Positions 36,960-48,530 of a DNA stretch of 64,000 nt are shown piece after piece. Each line of letters begins with the position of its first letter. Positions within the stretch are counted from its first letter, which is position 1. The stretch covers positions 571,708-635,707 of the forward strand of contig JAVSML010000029.1 of NCBI GenBank assembly GCA_038503035.1, in the 5' to 3' direction. The DNA is from Crocodylus rhombifer (Eukaryota; Chordata; Crocodylia; Crocodylidae). The position numbers and the translations under genes are program-made. Under the pieces are notes generated by a model. It searched no databases and was not told where the DNA came from. It worked only from the letters and a program-made list of their open reading frames with translations.

Positions 36960-37434
36960 TGATAGGCTGTCACAGCCTGGGTCAGCACCACCCCCACCCG
37001 CAACACCACAACTCACCAAAACTCCCTATCCGGGTTTGGGTGGATGGGAAGCAGTGCTCGGGAGTGGGACAGGTAGGCAAGGCCAGGATTATGGAGTTGG
37101 GTTGTACGGCAGTGACAGCTCAGGTTCAGAGCCCAGACTGAGCTGTGATCCACTCCCTGCACACCCTGCCCTGCCAGGGGCTGGGAGGATGTTTGGGGGG
37201 CACACTTCATTGGACTGAGCCTCACCTGGACAGCCCACAGCATACTTTTGCCCACGCCCACCAGCCCTGGCCAGCACACATTTTCTGGCAGGCATTTTCC
37301 AGTGAGGCTGCAGCCAGCCAGGTGCTGTTCTGCTGCCCTTGCCTCTAGCAGGTACCACCCAACTGAAGCTTCCCCCACCTGCGTGGAGCGGTGCAGCAGG
37401 CACAGAAGCAGGAGGAGGAGCTGCTGCTGGAGGC
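36960..37434. repeat. GC-rich repeat, left flank of the nested hAT
   Basis: A GC-rich segment on the left of the hAT target site. Read on the minus strand, 37434-37262 contains a unit (CTGCTGCACCGCTCCACGC, GGGGAAGCTTCAG, then GGCAGCAGAACA) that recurs in plus orientation at about 41810-41975 on the far side. It is part of an older repeat into which the hAT element inserted. Confidence 0.5.
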
Positions 37435-37959
37435 ACGGGGAGTAGACCTATGTAAAGTGGCTAGTATTCGCTTCTAGTTCTGCTGATTAGGGGGACAGTG
37501 ATTAGACTCAGTGATTCAAATAACTGTCCCGAATCGATTTGGCTGAATCTGATTTGGAGATCCAGCTGGTGCCAAATCTCTGAATCAGCCAGGCCCATCC
37601 CCCCCGCCTGGCAATGACTGCCTTGCCCAGCCCCAGCTCCTGACACTTTGGAAAAAGAAGGCCCCAACTCAGCAGGTGCTGCCAGGTGGGGGGTGATCCT
37701 TGCCTCCCCCCACTGCCCCACAATCGATGGGGGGCTCTGTACAAGCCCTTCGATCCAGGAGGGCGGACACTTTTGGTGGTTCGCCCCGATGGCAGGGCCG
37801 GGTACCCCCAACACCCCCCTCACCCCCCAGCCCCCCCCCACAGGTGCTCTGCCAAGGCCAGCTCTGGCCCTTTAAGGAAAAAAAACAACAACAAGCAGAC
37901 CAAGGCACTTAAGGGAGCCCACCCCTGCCCCAGCCCCATCCCCAGCCCTGGCACAATCT

Positions 37960-39267
37960 GTGGGCAAGGCAAGAGCCCCCAAGGGCACACTTGCCTGCCT
38001 GTACACTAATGCCAGGAGCCTGGGCAACAAGCAGGACGAGCTCATCCTCCTGCTCAGTGCAAAGAAATATGATGTCATTGGGATAACGGAGACCTGGTGG
38101 GACTCCACCCATGACTGGACCACGGGTATAGAGGGCTATACCCTGTACAGGAGGGACCGTGTTGACAAAAGGGGCGGGGGTGTAGCTCTCTATGTGAAGG
38201 AAAGCTACATGTTCCTGCAAGCTGATGCTGGCGACCAGCATGGACAGCTAGAGACCCTCTGGGTAAAAATTCGTGGGGAATATGGCACAGGGGACACAAC
38301 AGTGGGAGTCTACTACAGACCTCCCACTCAAAGTCCTGAGCTTGACCAGGAGTTCGCCCAGGAACTGACTGAGGCCGCTTGCCCCAGGACCTTGGTTGTC
38401 ATGGGTGACTTCAATTACCCAGACATCTCGTGGGAAGATCACTCAGCAAAATCCAAGCAGTCACAAAGCTTTCTCTCATGCGTGGATGACCTCTACCTGA
38501 CTCAAGAAGTCTATGGGCCGAGAGGCAAAGCGCTGCTTGACCTGGTACTGGCTACGGGGGATGACCTAATTGGCGACCTAGTGATCGATGGGAAGCTGGG
38601 TGACAGCGACCACGAGCTGATCACATTCACCATCCGCCGTAAAGCTGGCAAGTCAGTCAGCAACACAGAAGTCCTTGACTTCAGAAAAGCCGACTCTGAC
38701 AAGCTCAAGAAGCTTGTTGGTCAAGCCCTCAGGGACCATGACCCCAGGGAGATGGGAGTTCAAGAAGAGTGGTTGCTTCTCAAGGAAGCGATCCTCAATG
38801 CACACGCTAAATCTATTCCAACACGGAGGAAAGGCAGCAAGAAGACACAGCAGCCCTCCTGGCTCTCCAGGGACCTAGCGGACCTCCTGCGGCTAAAAAG
38901 GAAAGCCTACAAAGGATGGAGGACGGGATTCACCTCCAAGGAGGATTATTCTGCACTGGTCCGGTCCTGCAGGGAGCAAACCAGGAAAGCCAAGGCTGCA
39001 ACTGAACTCCAACTAGCTTCAGGCATCAAGGACAACAAAAAGTCCTTTTTCAGATATGTGGGGAGCCGGAGGAAAAGCAAGGGCAACGTTGGACCCCTGC
39101 TAAACCAGATGGGGCAACTGACAACTGACGCCCAGGAAAAAGCCAACCTATTAAATAGGTACTTTGCGTCAGTCTTTCATCAGTCCCATGGGACGCCCAT
39201 GCCTGCTATGGGACAGGGAGATCCGGGTGTTGGGGATCCCCTACCCTCCATAATGCTGACCTCGTGA
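37960..39267 (+). pseudogene. CR1 ORF2, N-terminal APE endonuclease part
   Basis: This frame (435 codons, open upstream of 37960 as well) encodes the apurinic-type endonuclease that nicks the target for reverse transcription. The expected motifs are present in order: LYTNARSLGNK, GITETWWDS, GVALYVKE, VGVYYRPPTQ, VMGDFNYPDISW, LLDLVLATG and GDSDHELITF. A basic linker with NKKSFFRYVGSRRKSKGN follows. The frame breaks near 39238-39241 within a C run, where the reading moves to the next frame. One missing C would explain it, and nothing else disrupts the domain. Confidence 0.88.
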
Positions 39268-40742
39268 AGGAACATCTTGAGACCTTCAAGTCAGCTGGCC
39301 CTGACAATCTGCACCCCAGGGTACTCAAGGAGCTGGCGAGCATCATAGCCCAGCCCCTGGCACGGATCTTTGAAAACTCCTGGCGCTCTGGTGTAGTGCC
39401 CGAAGACTGGAAGAAGGCCAATGTGGTGCCGATCTTCAAGAAAGGGAGGAGAGTGGATCTGGCTAACTACAGGCCCATTAGCCTGACTTCTATCCTGGGG
39501 AAGATCTTAGAAAAGTTTATTAAGGAGGCCATCCTTGAGGGACTGGCCCAGGCTAACATCTTAAGGGATAGCCAGCACGGGTTTGTTGCGGGTAGGTCTT
39601 GTTTGACCAATCTCATTTCCTTCTATGACCAGGTGACCTATCATCTGGACAAGGGAGAAGAGATTGATGTCATATATCTTGACTTCAAAAAAGCTTTTGA
39701 TCTGGTATCCCATGATCACCTCTTGGCCAAACTGGCCAGTTGTGGCCTTGGCTCCACCACGATCCGCTGGATGGGAAATTGGCTCCATGGTCGGGCCCAG
39801 AGGATTATAATTGATGGCAGTCACTCATCGTGGTCCCCTGTGACCAGTGGGGTCCCTCAAGGCTCTGTCCTGGGACCCATACTGTTCAACATCTTCATTA
39901 ATGATGTGGACACTGGAGTCAGGAGTGGACTGGCCAAGTTCGCCGATGACACCAAACTTTGGGGCAAAGCATCCACGCCAGAAGATAGGCGGGTGATCCA
40001 GGCTGACCTGGACAAGCTCAGCAAATGGGCGGACGAGAACCTGATCGTGTTTAACACCGAAAAATGCAAGGTTCTCCACCTTGGGACGAAAAACCTGCAG
40101 CACCCTTATAGGCTCAGCAGTGCTACGTTTGATAGCACTACGGAAGAAACAGACTTGGGGGTCATCATTGACCACGAAATGAACATGAGCCTGCAATGCG
40201 ATGCTGTTGCTAGTAAAGCAACCAAAATGCTGGCTTGCATCCATAGATGCTTCTCAAGCAAATCCCGGGACGTCATTCTCCCCTCGTACTCGGCCTTGGT
40301 GAGGCCGCAGCTGGAGTACTGCGTCCAGTTTTGGGCTCCACAATTCAAAAAGGATGTGGAGGAGCTTGAGAGAGTCCAGTGGAGAGCCACGCGCATGATC
40401 AGAAGTCAGGAAAACAGACCTTACGATGATAGGCTGAGAGACATGGGACTCTTTAGCCTGGAAAAGCGCAGGCTCAGGGGTGATCTGATGGCCACCTACA
40501 AGTTTATCAGGGGTGACCACCAGGATCTGGGGGAACATCTGTTCACCAGAGTGCCCCAAGGGATGACGAGGTCGAACGGTCACAAACTCCTGCAAGACCG
40601 CTTCAGTCTGGACATAAGGAAGAATTTCTTTACTGTCCGAGCCCCCAAGGTCTGGAACAGTCTGCCACCGGAGGTGGTTCAAGCACCTACATTGAACACC
40701 TTCAAGAGTAAATTGGATGCTTATCTTGCCGGGATCCTATGA
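39240..40742 (+). pseudogene. CR1 ORF2, reverse transcriptase part
   Basis: About 500 codons with no stop until 40740. RT motifs in order: NVVPIFKKGRR and ANYRPISLTS, IDVIYLDFKKAFDLV (motif A aspartate), SGVPQGSVLGPILFNIF (motif B), KFADDTKLW (motif C with catalytic FADD), WADENLIVFNTEKCKVLHLG and LGVIIDHEMN. The C-terminal CR1 region (LEYCVQFWAPQFKKDVEELE, LRGDLMATYKFIRG, then VWNSLPPEVVQAPTLNTF) is intact. All catalytic residues are kept. It is the continuation of the endonuclease frame after one apparent indel. Confidence 0.92.
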
Positions 40743-41463
40743 CCCCAGCTGACTTCCTGCCCTTTGGGCAGGGGGCTGGACTCGATCTCTCGAGGTCCCT
40801 TCCAGCCCTGATGTCTATGAAAATTGATGTCTATGAAAAAAACAAAAGCTCCGCACTCACTGTTCCCGCTGATAGGGGGTATTCCCTGCTGCCCCACACC
40901 GTGTGGGAGGCTCTGCATGAGCCCCCGAAGCCCCGAGGTCACTGCAGAAGTGATGAGTGTGCGGCTTTTCTCTGTTTTTCTTTTTTCTTGGCCTGGGCAG
41001 TGCGCTCATGAGGGGGTTGGGGGAACAAGGAGGTGGTCAGGGGGCTTGTGGCAGAGCCCCCCATGCAGCATTGGGGCAGTGGGTGGTAATGGGATGGCCC
41101 CCCCCTTCCCAGCAGCACACAGTGAGCACTGGGGCTTTTTCTTAAAGGGCCAGAGATGGGACAGGCAGGGGTCAGGAAGGCTGGCAGGGATCCCCCCCAT
41201 GGTCCCCTCCCCCAGCTCCTCTTCCCCCGCCCCTAATACTTACCAGCTCAGAGTTGGCTGCAGCTCCCTGCTGCAGCCACCAGGGACTGCCAGAATAAAA
41301 GCTCTCCAAATCTTTTCTGAAGATTTGGAGAGCTTTGAATCGATTCAAACCTTTTAACTGGTTCCCTGATTCAATTCAGATTTGGAGATTCAGCCACCAA
41401 ATTGGGCTGAATCTCCTCCGAATCGAATCACCACCCAAACATTTGCACAGCCCTAACGGGGAG

Positions 41464-42010
41464 CACTGCAGCATTGGACAGCTGAAGCTGCACATGCTAG
41501 CCAGGGCCCAGGCAGGCATGGCAGTTCTGCTCCCCTTCACTCTGTTCCTGTAGCCCTCCTTCTGTTCCTGCTGCAACGCTCCAGGTTGGTGAGGGGGAAG
41601 TGGAGCCCTGCACACTGATGCAGGAGCCAACTGGCTGGGCACCCCACTTTCCCTCCCCCTCCTCCTGCTTGGAGCAGAGCAGTGGGGACAGATGCAGAAG
41701 GAGCAGCTGCAGTTCGAGGTGAGGGGAGCAGAACAGCTTCACTGACCTGGGCCTTGGCCAGCACATGCAGCTTCTGGACGGGTTATTCCCCATGCTCCTC
41801 TGCTCCCTTGGTCTCCAGCAGTGCCAGCTCCTCCTGTTGCTCCTGCTCCTGCTGCACCATTCCACGCAGGCAAGGAAATGCTTCAGCTAGGCAGCTCCCG
41901 CTGGAGGTGAGGGGAGCAGAGAAACACCGGGAGCAGTCCTGCCAGAAGTTGCTTGTGCTGGTTGGGGCCTGGTCTGGAGGGCTCGGATGGGAGAACAGCA
42001 TGGGGTGGGA
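41464..42010. repeat. GC-rich inverted/tandem unit array, right flank of hAT
   Basis: Sequence resumes here directly after the hAT target duplication. GCACATGCTAGCCAGGGCCC (41492) and its inverse GGGCCTTGGCCAGCACATGC (41749) form a loose palindrome. CTCCTGCTCCTGCTGCACCATTCC (near 41845) matches the minus-strand unit at 37.3-37.43 kb. TTCTGTTCCTGCTGCAACGCTCC (41561) is a third relative. The family is not identified. Confidence 0.5.
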
Positions 42011-43641
42011 GGAAATTAAGGGCACAGCCACACAGAATAAACCAATGGCAGTCAGAAATTCCCAGACTAGCTCTGCATTATACCAGGTGTGCAACTGTAA
42101 GCAGTAGACTTGTGTTAGTGTGTTATTTATGCCTGAACTTAACTGCTGAGAAGCAGGGCTTATTAGCCAGGGCACAATGCCACACTAATGTGACTGCTGT
42201 TTTAGGGTCTGGAGCTAGCACACCCTAAGCAAGCTCTGCATATCTCTGCACAGCACTATGATGTACCACATAGATACCAGCCTGTGAGCTAGCGTGTTCA
42301 CAGATAGCCCATTTATATCTAAAAACCCCTGCCTTAATTCCATTCCTGAATGTGCAGCTACAATTTCAAAGAGCTCTCACAAATCATTATGTATTATAGA
42401 TGATTTAGAAATATCAGACACAGTGAAGCCATCTGCATTTTTCATCCATTTGTTGGCAGAATTTTAGCTAGGGGCTCCTGGGATCTCTTGGGAGCTCTTC
42501 CATGAGTCCACACTCAAGTTACGTAATCAGAAAAGGAAAAGATGATAAACTAACAAGAGCCCCCTCCAGGGTTCAGCTATAGCCTGGTACAGGGTTATTT
42601 TACCTAGATGGTTTTCACCTATCTGAAACTGGTAACTGCAGCTTCAGACCTGATTTAGAGAAAACATTGGTAATAAGGTGCTGTGAGTGTGTCATGATAG
42701 GAGCTGCCAGTCTGTGCCAGAGGCAGCAGAGATGTTTTGTAATGTTATCCTCTGTTTTGTAATGTTATCCTCTCTACCCAAGAGATTTCCTGTTGTAAAT
42801 GGGAGACTTGGTCTCTGAAGGCATTTGAACTGACCTTTCATACAACAGCAAAGAAATTACAAGACATGGAAATACTTCCACCATGTATAAGCAAAATCAG
42901 TTTGACACCCTTTAGCTGGAAAGGGATGTCATTTGCGGATGAAAAGCTCTGTGATGTTAGAACTGTGTAACATTTTCACACCCACAAGGAAACCAACACA
43001 TTTTGGCTTTTCTCCAGAGACATCCAGAGTGACCCAGTGACAACATTTTGCCTAAAATTTTTACACTAGTAAGAGTAGTGAGGGAAGCAGAGATCTATGC
43101 TCATGTGGATTTTTTTTCCACCTCTATGTATTCCTGGTGGGAAAATTTACGCAAAACCAAAAAAGGAAAAGGAAATTTTTCAAAGTTTCTAGAACCTGCT
43201 CTAGTGTCCCAGACCTCATCCACTATGTGCCACTTTGATCTGCTTACAGACCCCTCCCCCACCAAGTGAACTTATGAAATACCTTACAAAGGCACTTCCA
43301 GCCAGAGGTGTGCCATACTCAACAGCCACACACATAGCTTTCTATTTACTAAAGCAGAGTGGCATATATCTCACTAGTCCATCCACCAGAGATTTGCTAG
43401 TTTACAGAAATGAGCACGATAATTGAGGCTATCCCAGTGAAGTATGCATTTGTCTGGCTAAGGATGATATTGTTTATGAAGGAAAAAAACCAAGGTAAAA
43501 TACATTTACACCTACATTCTCAAAGCGTCGCAGAGCAACCTATCCAAAATTTTCATGTGCCATAATATAAACACCCAAAATCTCAGATTAGAACATTCAG
43601 AGACCACTCGTATAAGCACAATCAAGCACTGTAGTCTATAT
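42011..43641. other. intronic DNA without recognised element
   Basis: Intron 2 sequence with no recognised gene or repeat. A 20-bp unit, TTTTGTAATGTTATCCTCTG, is directly duplicated at 42734 and 42754. Confidence 0.5.
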
Positions 43642-43932
43642 CAGTGATTCTCAACCTTTTGGGACTCAAAGCACACCTCAGAAAATGCCAGCCCATAGTT
43701 TTCACTTATTTTTTGATTACAGAAAAATAATACAGCAATTAATCTGTTGCAAAGAACTCAGAAAGAACACAGCAGGCTGAAATGCTTTTACCACCATGAA
43801 TTCCAATTTGAAATCTCTTGGTTTATCTTGTAAATCATGTTTGCACACCTAGCAGTGCTAACACTACATGGCACCCTTAAAAGGATCTTGAAACACTCCA
43901 CGGTGCTATGGGTCCCTGGTTGAGAATCACTG
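43642..43932. mobile_element. short hAT MITE (291 bp)
   Basis: It begins CAGTGATTCTCAACCTTTT and ends GGTTGAGAATCACTG, giving a perfect 15-bp terminal inverted repeat of the widespread CAGTGGTTCTCAACC hAT/Charlie type. It is flanked by GTCTATAT (43634-43641) and GTCTGTAT (43933-43940), an 8-bp duplication matching at 7 of 8 positions. It has no coding capacity. Confidence 0.93.
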
Positions 43933-43940
43933 GTCTGTAT

Positions 43941-46900
43941 AATCCATATAACTGAACAGTGATAAATTGAACAAGATTTTGTTGAGTGTTGAGTTGGGCA
44001 GGACTGGGGCTGCTGTCCAGCTGGGTGGTCCATGGGGCTTGGGGCTCAGGGCCAGAATGTGCAGCCACAGGGTGCCAGCAGGGAGAGGGATGGGGATGCA
44101 GGTGACTCATCTAGGGGGTGGGGGAAGGAGTTGACTGCCTGCCACTGAGCACACTCCTGGGAGGGCTTGGGGGTGGCGCATGCCCCCATATCTGTGCATG
44201 GAGTATGTGTATTTAATTGAAGATTTAGGGGGTTTTAATCAAAGAATGTGCAATTTTTATCAGAGATTTTATGATTTTTAAACAGAGAAAACTGGGATCC
44301 GTGCTCATTACTGAAGGCCAAAGCACAAGAAGTTTCAAGCCAAGCAGAAAAACTCATCACCAGCCTTTTAAAGGAGGACATTCTTGGTGGGAAAGTTTGA
44401 TATTAAGTTCTTCAGTCCCTGCCAAACCCTGAAGAATCTTTTTTATTATCTTTCCCACGCTGAAATTGCTCAGCACCTTGCTAAACATAAAGCAAAACAT
44501 AAAGCAAACCCCAAAAGTACTATAGTAAGAGCCCCAGGGATCCAGAGTGTACAAACTGCCCAAGGTATTAATAAGGATGTAAAGGAACAACAGTCTTTCT
44601 GTCATGCCCTGGGAACAGACTGCCTAGGACAGAAATCATTCTTCCTTTTGTAACAGGATGCCTGGGTAGTCTCTGATCTCCTCAGAACCATCTACAAAAT
44701 GCCAATCTCCTCATTGCTCCCAGAGATTTGCCCCATCACCCATTTCTTAACAAGCAGAGAGGAGGGAGAGGCAATGGGTCAGGTCTTAAAATACATTATA
44801 TTCCACAAAACAGACTTAAGGGTGCCAATTGTTTTATTTATCCATTTTTTATTATTTCTGATACTTAAGAAATAAGGTGGGGTGGGGGGGTCTCTTTTCT
44901 GCTTTACATCTATATTGAGTCAAAATATTTAAGACGTACAAAAAAAAATGAAATGAAGAACATAGTCAGCATCCCAGCAGTGGAGCCTGGAAACACTTGA
45001 GGGAAGGAACCTATTATGTCATCATGTTTTCTACTTTGAGCCAAGATCATTTTCAGTGACTGCTTAACAGACTTGCCTAAACCCCCAGAATCTTTACCAA
45101 AGTTAAGATCCTGGTTGTGGCTATTGCTTCAAAGACATTTCAGTGGCAAACTTGTGAAGACGGACTTAGCTCTTGTGATTCTGTGATTTAGGAAGGCAGC
45201 AAACTACTTCCTTCGCAGAGTTCAGTCCATCTGGGAGTCATTTTCAGTTCATCTCAGGATTCTGCTTACCCTCCTGTGACAGACCTGCTAGGGGAGTTCC
45301 CTTACCAACTCACCTGGGAAGTTGGATGCCCTTCTGGCCAAAAAGCTTCTCCACAGGCTGGTTATCATTTCATTAAAAAAAAAAATTAAAAATCACCTCG
45401 TAGGCCAGGAAACATTTTTCACCTTCTTTCCCCTTTCAGATTAAACAGATCACACACAGGGAAGGCCTATAGACTAAGACCATTCTTTTTTCATCTCGCA
45501 TGAATACATGGAGTGAAGTTTAACTGCAAAGAATATTTGCCACTTCAGAAAAAAATTTACAGATAAAGGGAATTCTCTGGGGCTATTCTCAGGCCAAAGA
45601 TGGTGGTCCATCAGAATCAGCTCCACATACCTAACTCTGTGAGATGTGGACGATAATAATCCAGGTTTTGTGTGATGAACCTGATAGTTATAGTTCAGAG
45701 AAGCTGCCGGTGGTGTGAAAAAAATAAAATCAACAAGCAGAATAAGAGCAGGAGCACAAAGCTATAAGGGTTTCCTCATAGAAAGGACTCTAGTCTTACT
45801 AATTTTTGTAATACTGTTATCATAATACCTAGAAGCTCCACTCATGGGACCAGCCTCTGTGCAAAGAAGAAAGAAAAAAAAATATGGTCCAAAGGGCAAG
45901 AATCTAAAACAAAACCAAAATCTGGATTTGTGCTTTTAGAAAGAAGCACAATGACTGAGCTCACAGAAAGAAAAGAACAAAAGTAAGATTGGCCATACAG
46001 GCTAAGTACTATCATAAACTGCTAATTACTATCTCTTTACTTATTAGGAAATAAGACTGCTAGTCTTTAGTGTCAGAAAACATAAAATGTATTCCAAGCT
46101 ATATTGGTTAAACTCTGTGCAGCCTGACTTCTTGTGATAGCTAAAGCTACTTTTTATTGATGTACATACAAGTGATCTTAATAGGTTTTTGTGTATGCAA
46201 ATTTTAACCTTTCCAGTGGGGTTGTGAACCCAAGAAAATATTTTTTTTAACTGCAAACTTTTTACTGACAAACAAACATTTTATAACATATATTTTACAT
46301 AATGTAAATTTGACCCTTCTGCTCGGTCCTGGACGGCAGTACAAGGGCAAGGTTCAAATTTAGGGCTTAAAACCAGGTTCATGTTCACGTATTAAAAGCT
46401 GCCACTTAAAAGCATGGGTTACTAGTACACATGCTTGCATACATTCTTGATGAAAACAATACATGCACAAGTGGAAACCAGAGGCTGAAATCAGATACGG
46501 CTTACTCGCAACTCTGACTTCACTTGGAATTTTGTGTTTTAGGCATACCTGAAAATAAGCTCCTACATATTCTGTACAACTAAGGTTTAATTTAAAAGAT
46601 ATTTTATATGGATTTATTACAATCTTTAAAGAAGGCTTGCATTTTTTTTTGTTCTGCAGTGTATAAAGCCAACACCAAACTTCTTTTCTCATTCAATTTT
46701 GCTCTCAGCAAACCCTTTCATCACACACACACAATAGTTTAATGGTACAAAGTAAAAAAAAAAAAAAGCCCTAAATTAAGCCTCGCCTTGATTTTTCTCC
46801 TCCTAGCATGGGCTTAAGTTAATGTTAAGTGGGATGGAGGAGGAGGAGGAGGAGGAGGGAGAGTGCATGCCAGGGTTAAGTTGGACCATTTAATAGCAAT

Positions 46901-48259
46901 TAGCACTGATGTGCAGTACAAAAATAGCAACATTAAAAAAAGATACACTAGAAATAAAACCATTGGGGAAAAAGAAATGTAATAGTTTAGCCAATTAGCA
47001 TTTGTCTAACTAAAGCAAACTTTTTCTTTTTAGCAAATGGTGAGGAAGAGAAAAAAATCCACAGAGAAATATTTATTCACCAACAGCAATGACAATTTTT
47101 TCTAACAAAAGGAAGTGCTACCTTCCCACTTTTTGTGACCCTTTCCTGCAATTCTAGGGAAAAAATGTTTAGTTCAACATTATTGTAAGCCAGAATATGG
47201 CTCTATTTATGTGACAAGTTGACAACATACAATTTCATGCTTGTTGAACTGATCTGTGTTATATATTCACTGTGAATATTATGAAGCCTTGCCATTATAA
47301 ATATGAAACAGTATACACTTATTCAAAATAACTCCAGCAGTGGCAATTTATAGCTCGGTTGTTTGTGTGCTTATGAAGTCCAAATGCCACCTTAAGAAGC
47401 TGCATCTCACTAAAACAGATGTGCAGTGTGACTGTGACCAAAATGGATTTAAGATGACCTATGTGAAAGGAGGCTATTACATTTTTGTCTGTATGGCAGC
47501 TGACACAAGTTTGTATTTAGATATGTGACTGGTAGGAACACAGTGTAACACAGTGTCCTTAAGAGCCTCTTTTAACATGGGCCAAGACTTTGGCCACCGA
47601 TATAATTATTTTACCACTTTCTCCTCATGTAAAAATGATGTGCAATAAGCCGAAAAATGATGTGCAGTAAGCTGAGTAAAGATATGGTGGTACCTGTACA
47701 TGTACTTTGATAGGCTTAAAGATATTCTTTAAACCTTGGCCACTTTAGGTTAAGCATTGGCAAATGCAGTGAAATGGCAGCAGAGAAGAGCTGTGCAGGA
47801 GATCATTTGCACTGTCTTCTTTGCCTGAGAATGGTATGAGGCCATTAAGCCATCAAACAATAAGCTCTCAAAGCAACGTTGTTTTGTTTGTTCAGGGGTT
47901 CTTTTTGCCTGAAGATTTCCACCAATTTGCAAGGGCTCACATTAACAGAGACAAATTTGGACTAGTACAAAACAGTACCATTTGTCCAATTGGGAAAGAA
48001 AGTTGGAGAAACAACACACCTTGCTAAAGCTAGATATAGAAAATTTGCATAAACTCTTCCCAACAACATAGTAGCTGCTTTGAACAAAATAAATTGCACT
48101 TACTGCTTGAGAGTTTTTAAATGCCAGGAAAGTTTGTGGTGGATTATAACTTACAAAGGACTTCCAGAAAGTTATAATGTTCTTGCAAAGACCCTCCAAA
48201 CTTGTGGACTCAGGGCTCAAAAGATGTACCGTACTATGTATCAATCTCATTCCTATAAC
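43941..48259. other. intronic DNA without recognised element
   Basis: AT-rich intron 2 sequence. It holds a GGA trinucleotide run at about 46836-46860, a CA run at 46722-46731 and a duplicated GATGTGCARTAAGC motif near 47637 and 47659. There is no gene-like frame. Confidence 0.6.
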
Positions 48260-48530
48260 CAGGGGTGGTCAACCTAGAGCACGGGTGCCACAAGTGGCAT
48301 GGGCAGCCTCTGTGTGTCTGGCACATGGCAGATTAGGAAAGAGGCAGGCAGCAGGGTATCTGATAGGGCATGGAATGGAAAGAAGAGCGGCAGATCACCA
48401 GGGAGCACAAGGCAGGGAGTAGGAAGTGGAGCAGCAGATATGGCAGGGAGAGGTGATCAGAGTGACACTTGGGGAGGGTGCACTGCTTTATTTGTGGCAC
48501 GCCTGCCAAAAAGACTGGCTCCATTGGCAT
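48260..48530. mobile_element. hAT-like fragment, right end missing or decayed
   Basis: It starts CAGGGGTGGTCAACCTAGAGC, a typical hAT terminus, followed by GGGTGCCACAAGTGGCA. It continues to TTTGTGGCACGCCTGCCAAAAAG, the usual subterminal inverse, but the expected closing CACCCCTG is not present. The 3' limit is approximate. Confidence 0.65.

Larger units (their letters stand above)
37905..40833 (+). mobile_element. CR1 LINE, nearly intact, nested in hAT
   Basis: A 2.9 kb CR1 carrying a nearly complete ORF2 and the 3' UTR. It ends in TTGATGTCTATGAAAA-type repeats (TGATGTCTATGAAAAT then TGATGTCTATGAAAAA), the short terminal repeat used by CR1. The 5' UTR and ORF1 are absent, so it is 5' truncated; the left junction with hAT sequence is approximate (37880-37915). 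Because it sits within the hAT element it inserted later. It is antisense to PPARGC1A. Confidence 0.92.
37443..41455 (-). mobile_element. hAT-type element interrupted by a CR1
   Basis: The ends TAGACCTATG (left) and CACAGCCCTA (right; complement TAGGGCTGTG) are terminal inverted repeats of the family at 19615-21155, in opposite orientation. The perfect 8-bp duplication ACGGGGAG flanks it at 37435-37442 and 41456-41463. Subterminal GAATCGATT-type motifs are shared with the other copy (for example CCCGAATCGATTTGGC near 37530). Roughly 0.45 kb on the left and 0.62 kb on the right are hAT sequence; the middle is a CR1 insertion. No transposase is visible. Confidence 0.88.

Noticed and set aside
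39825..40682. Minus-strand frames of 139-142 codons at 39825-40244 and 40254-40682
   Set aside because: They are antisense shadows of the CR1 reverse transcriptase.
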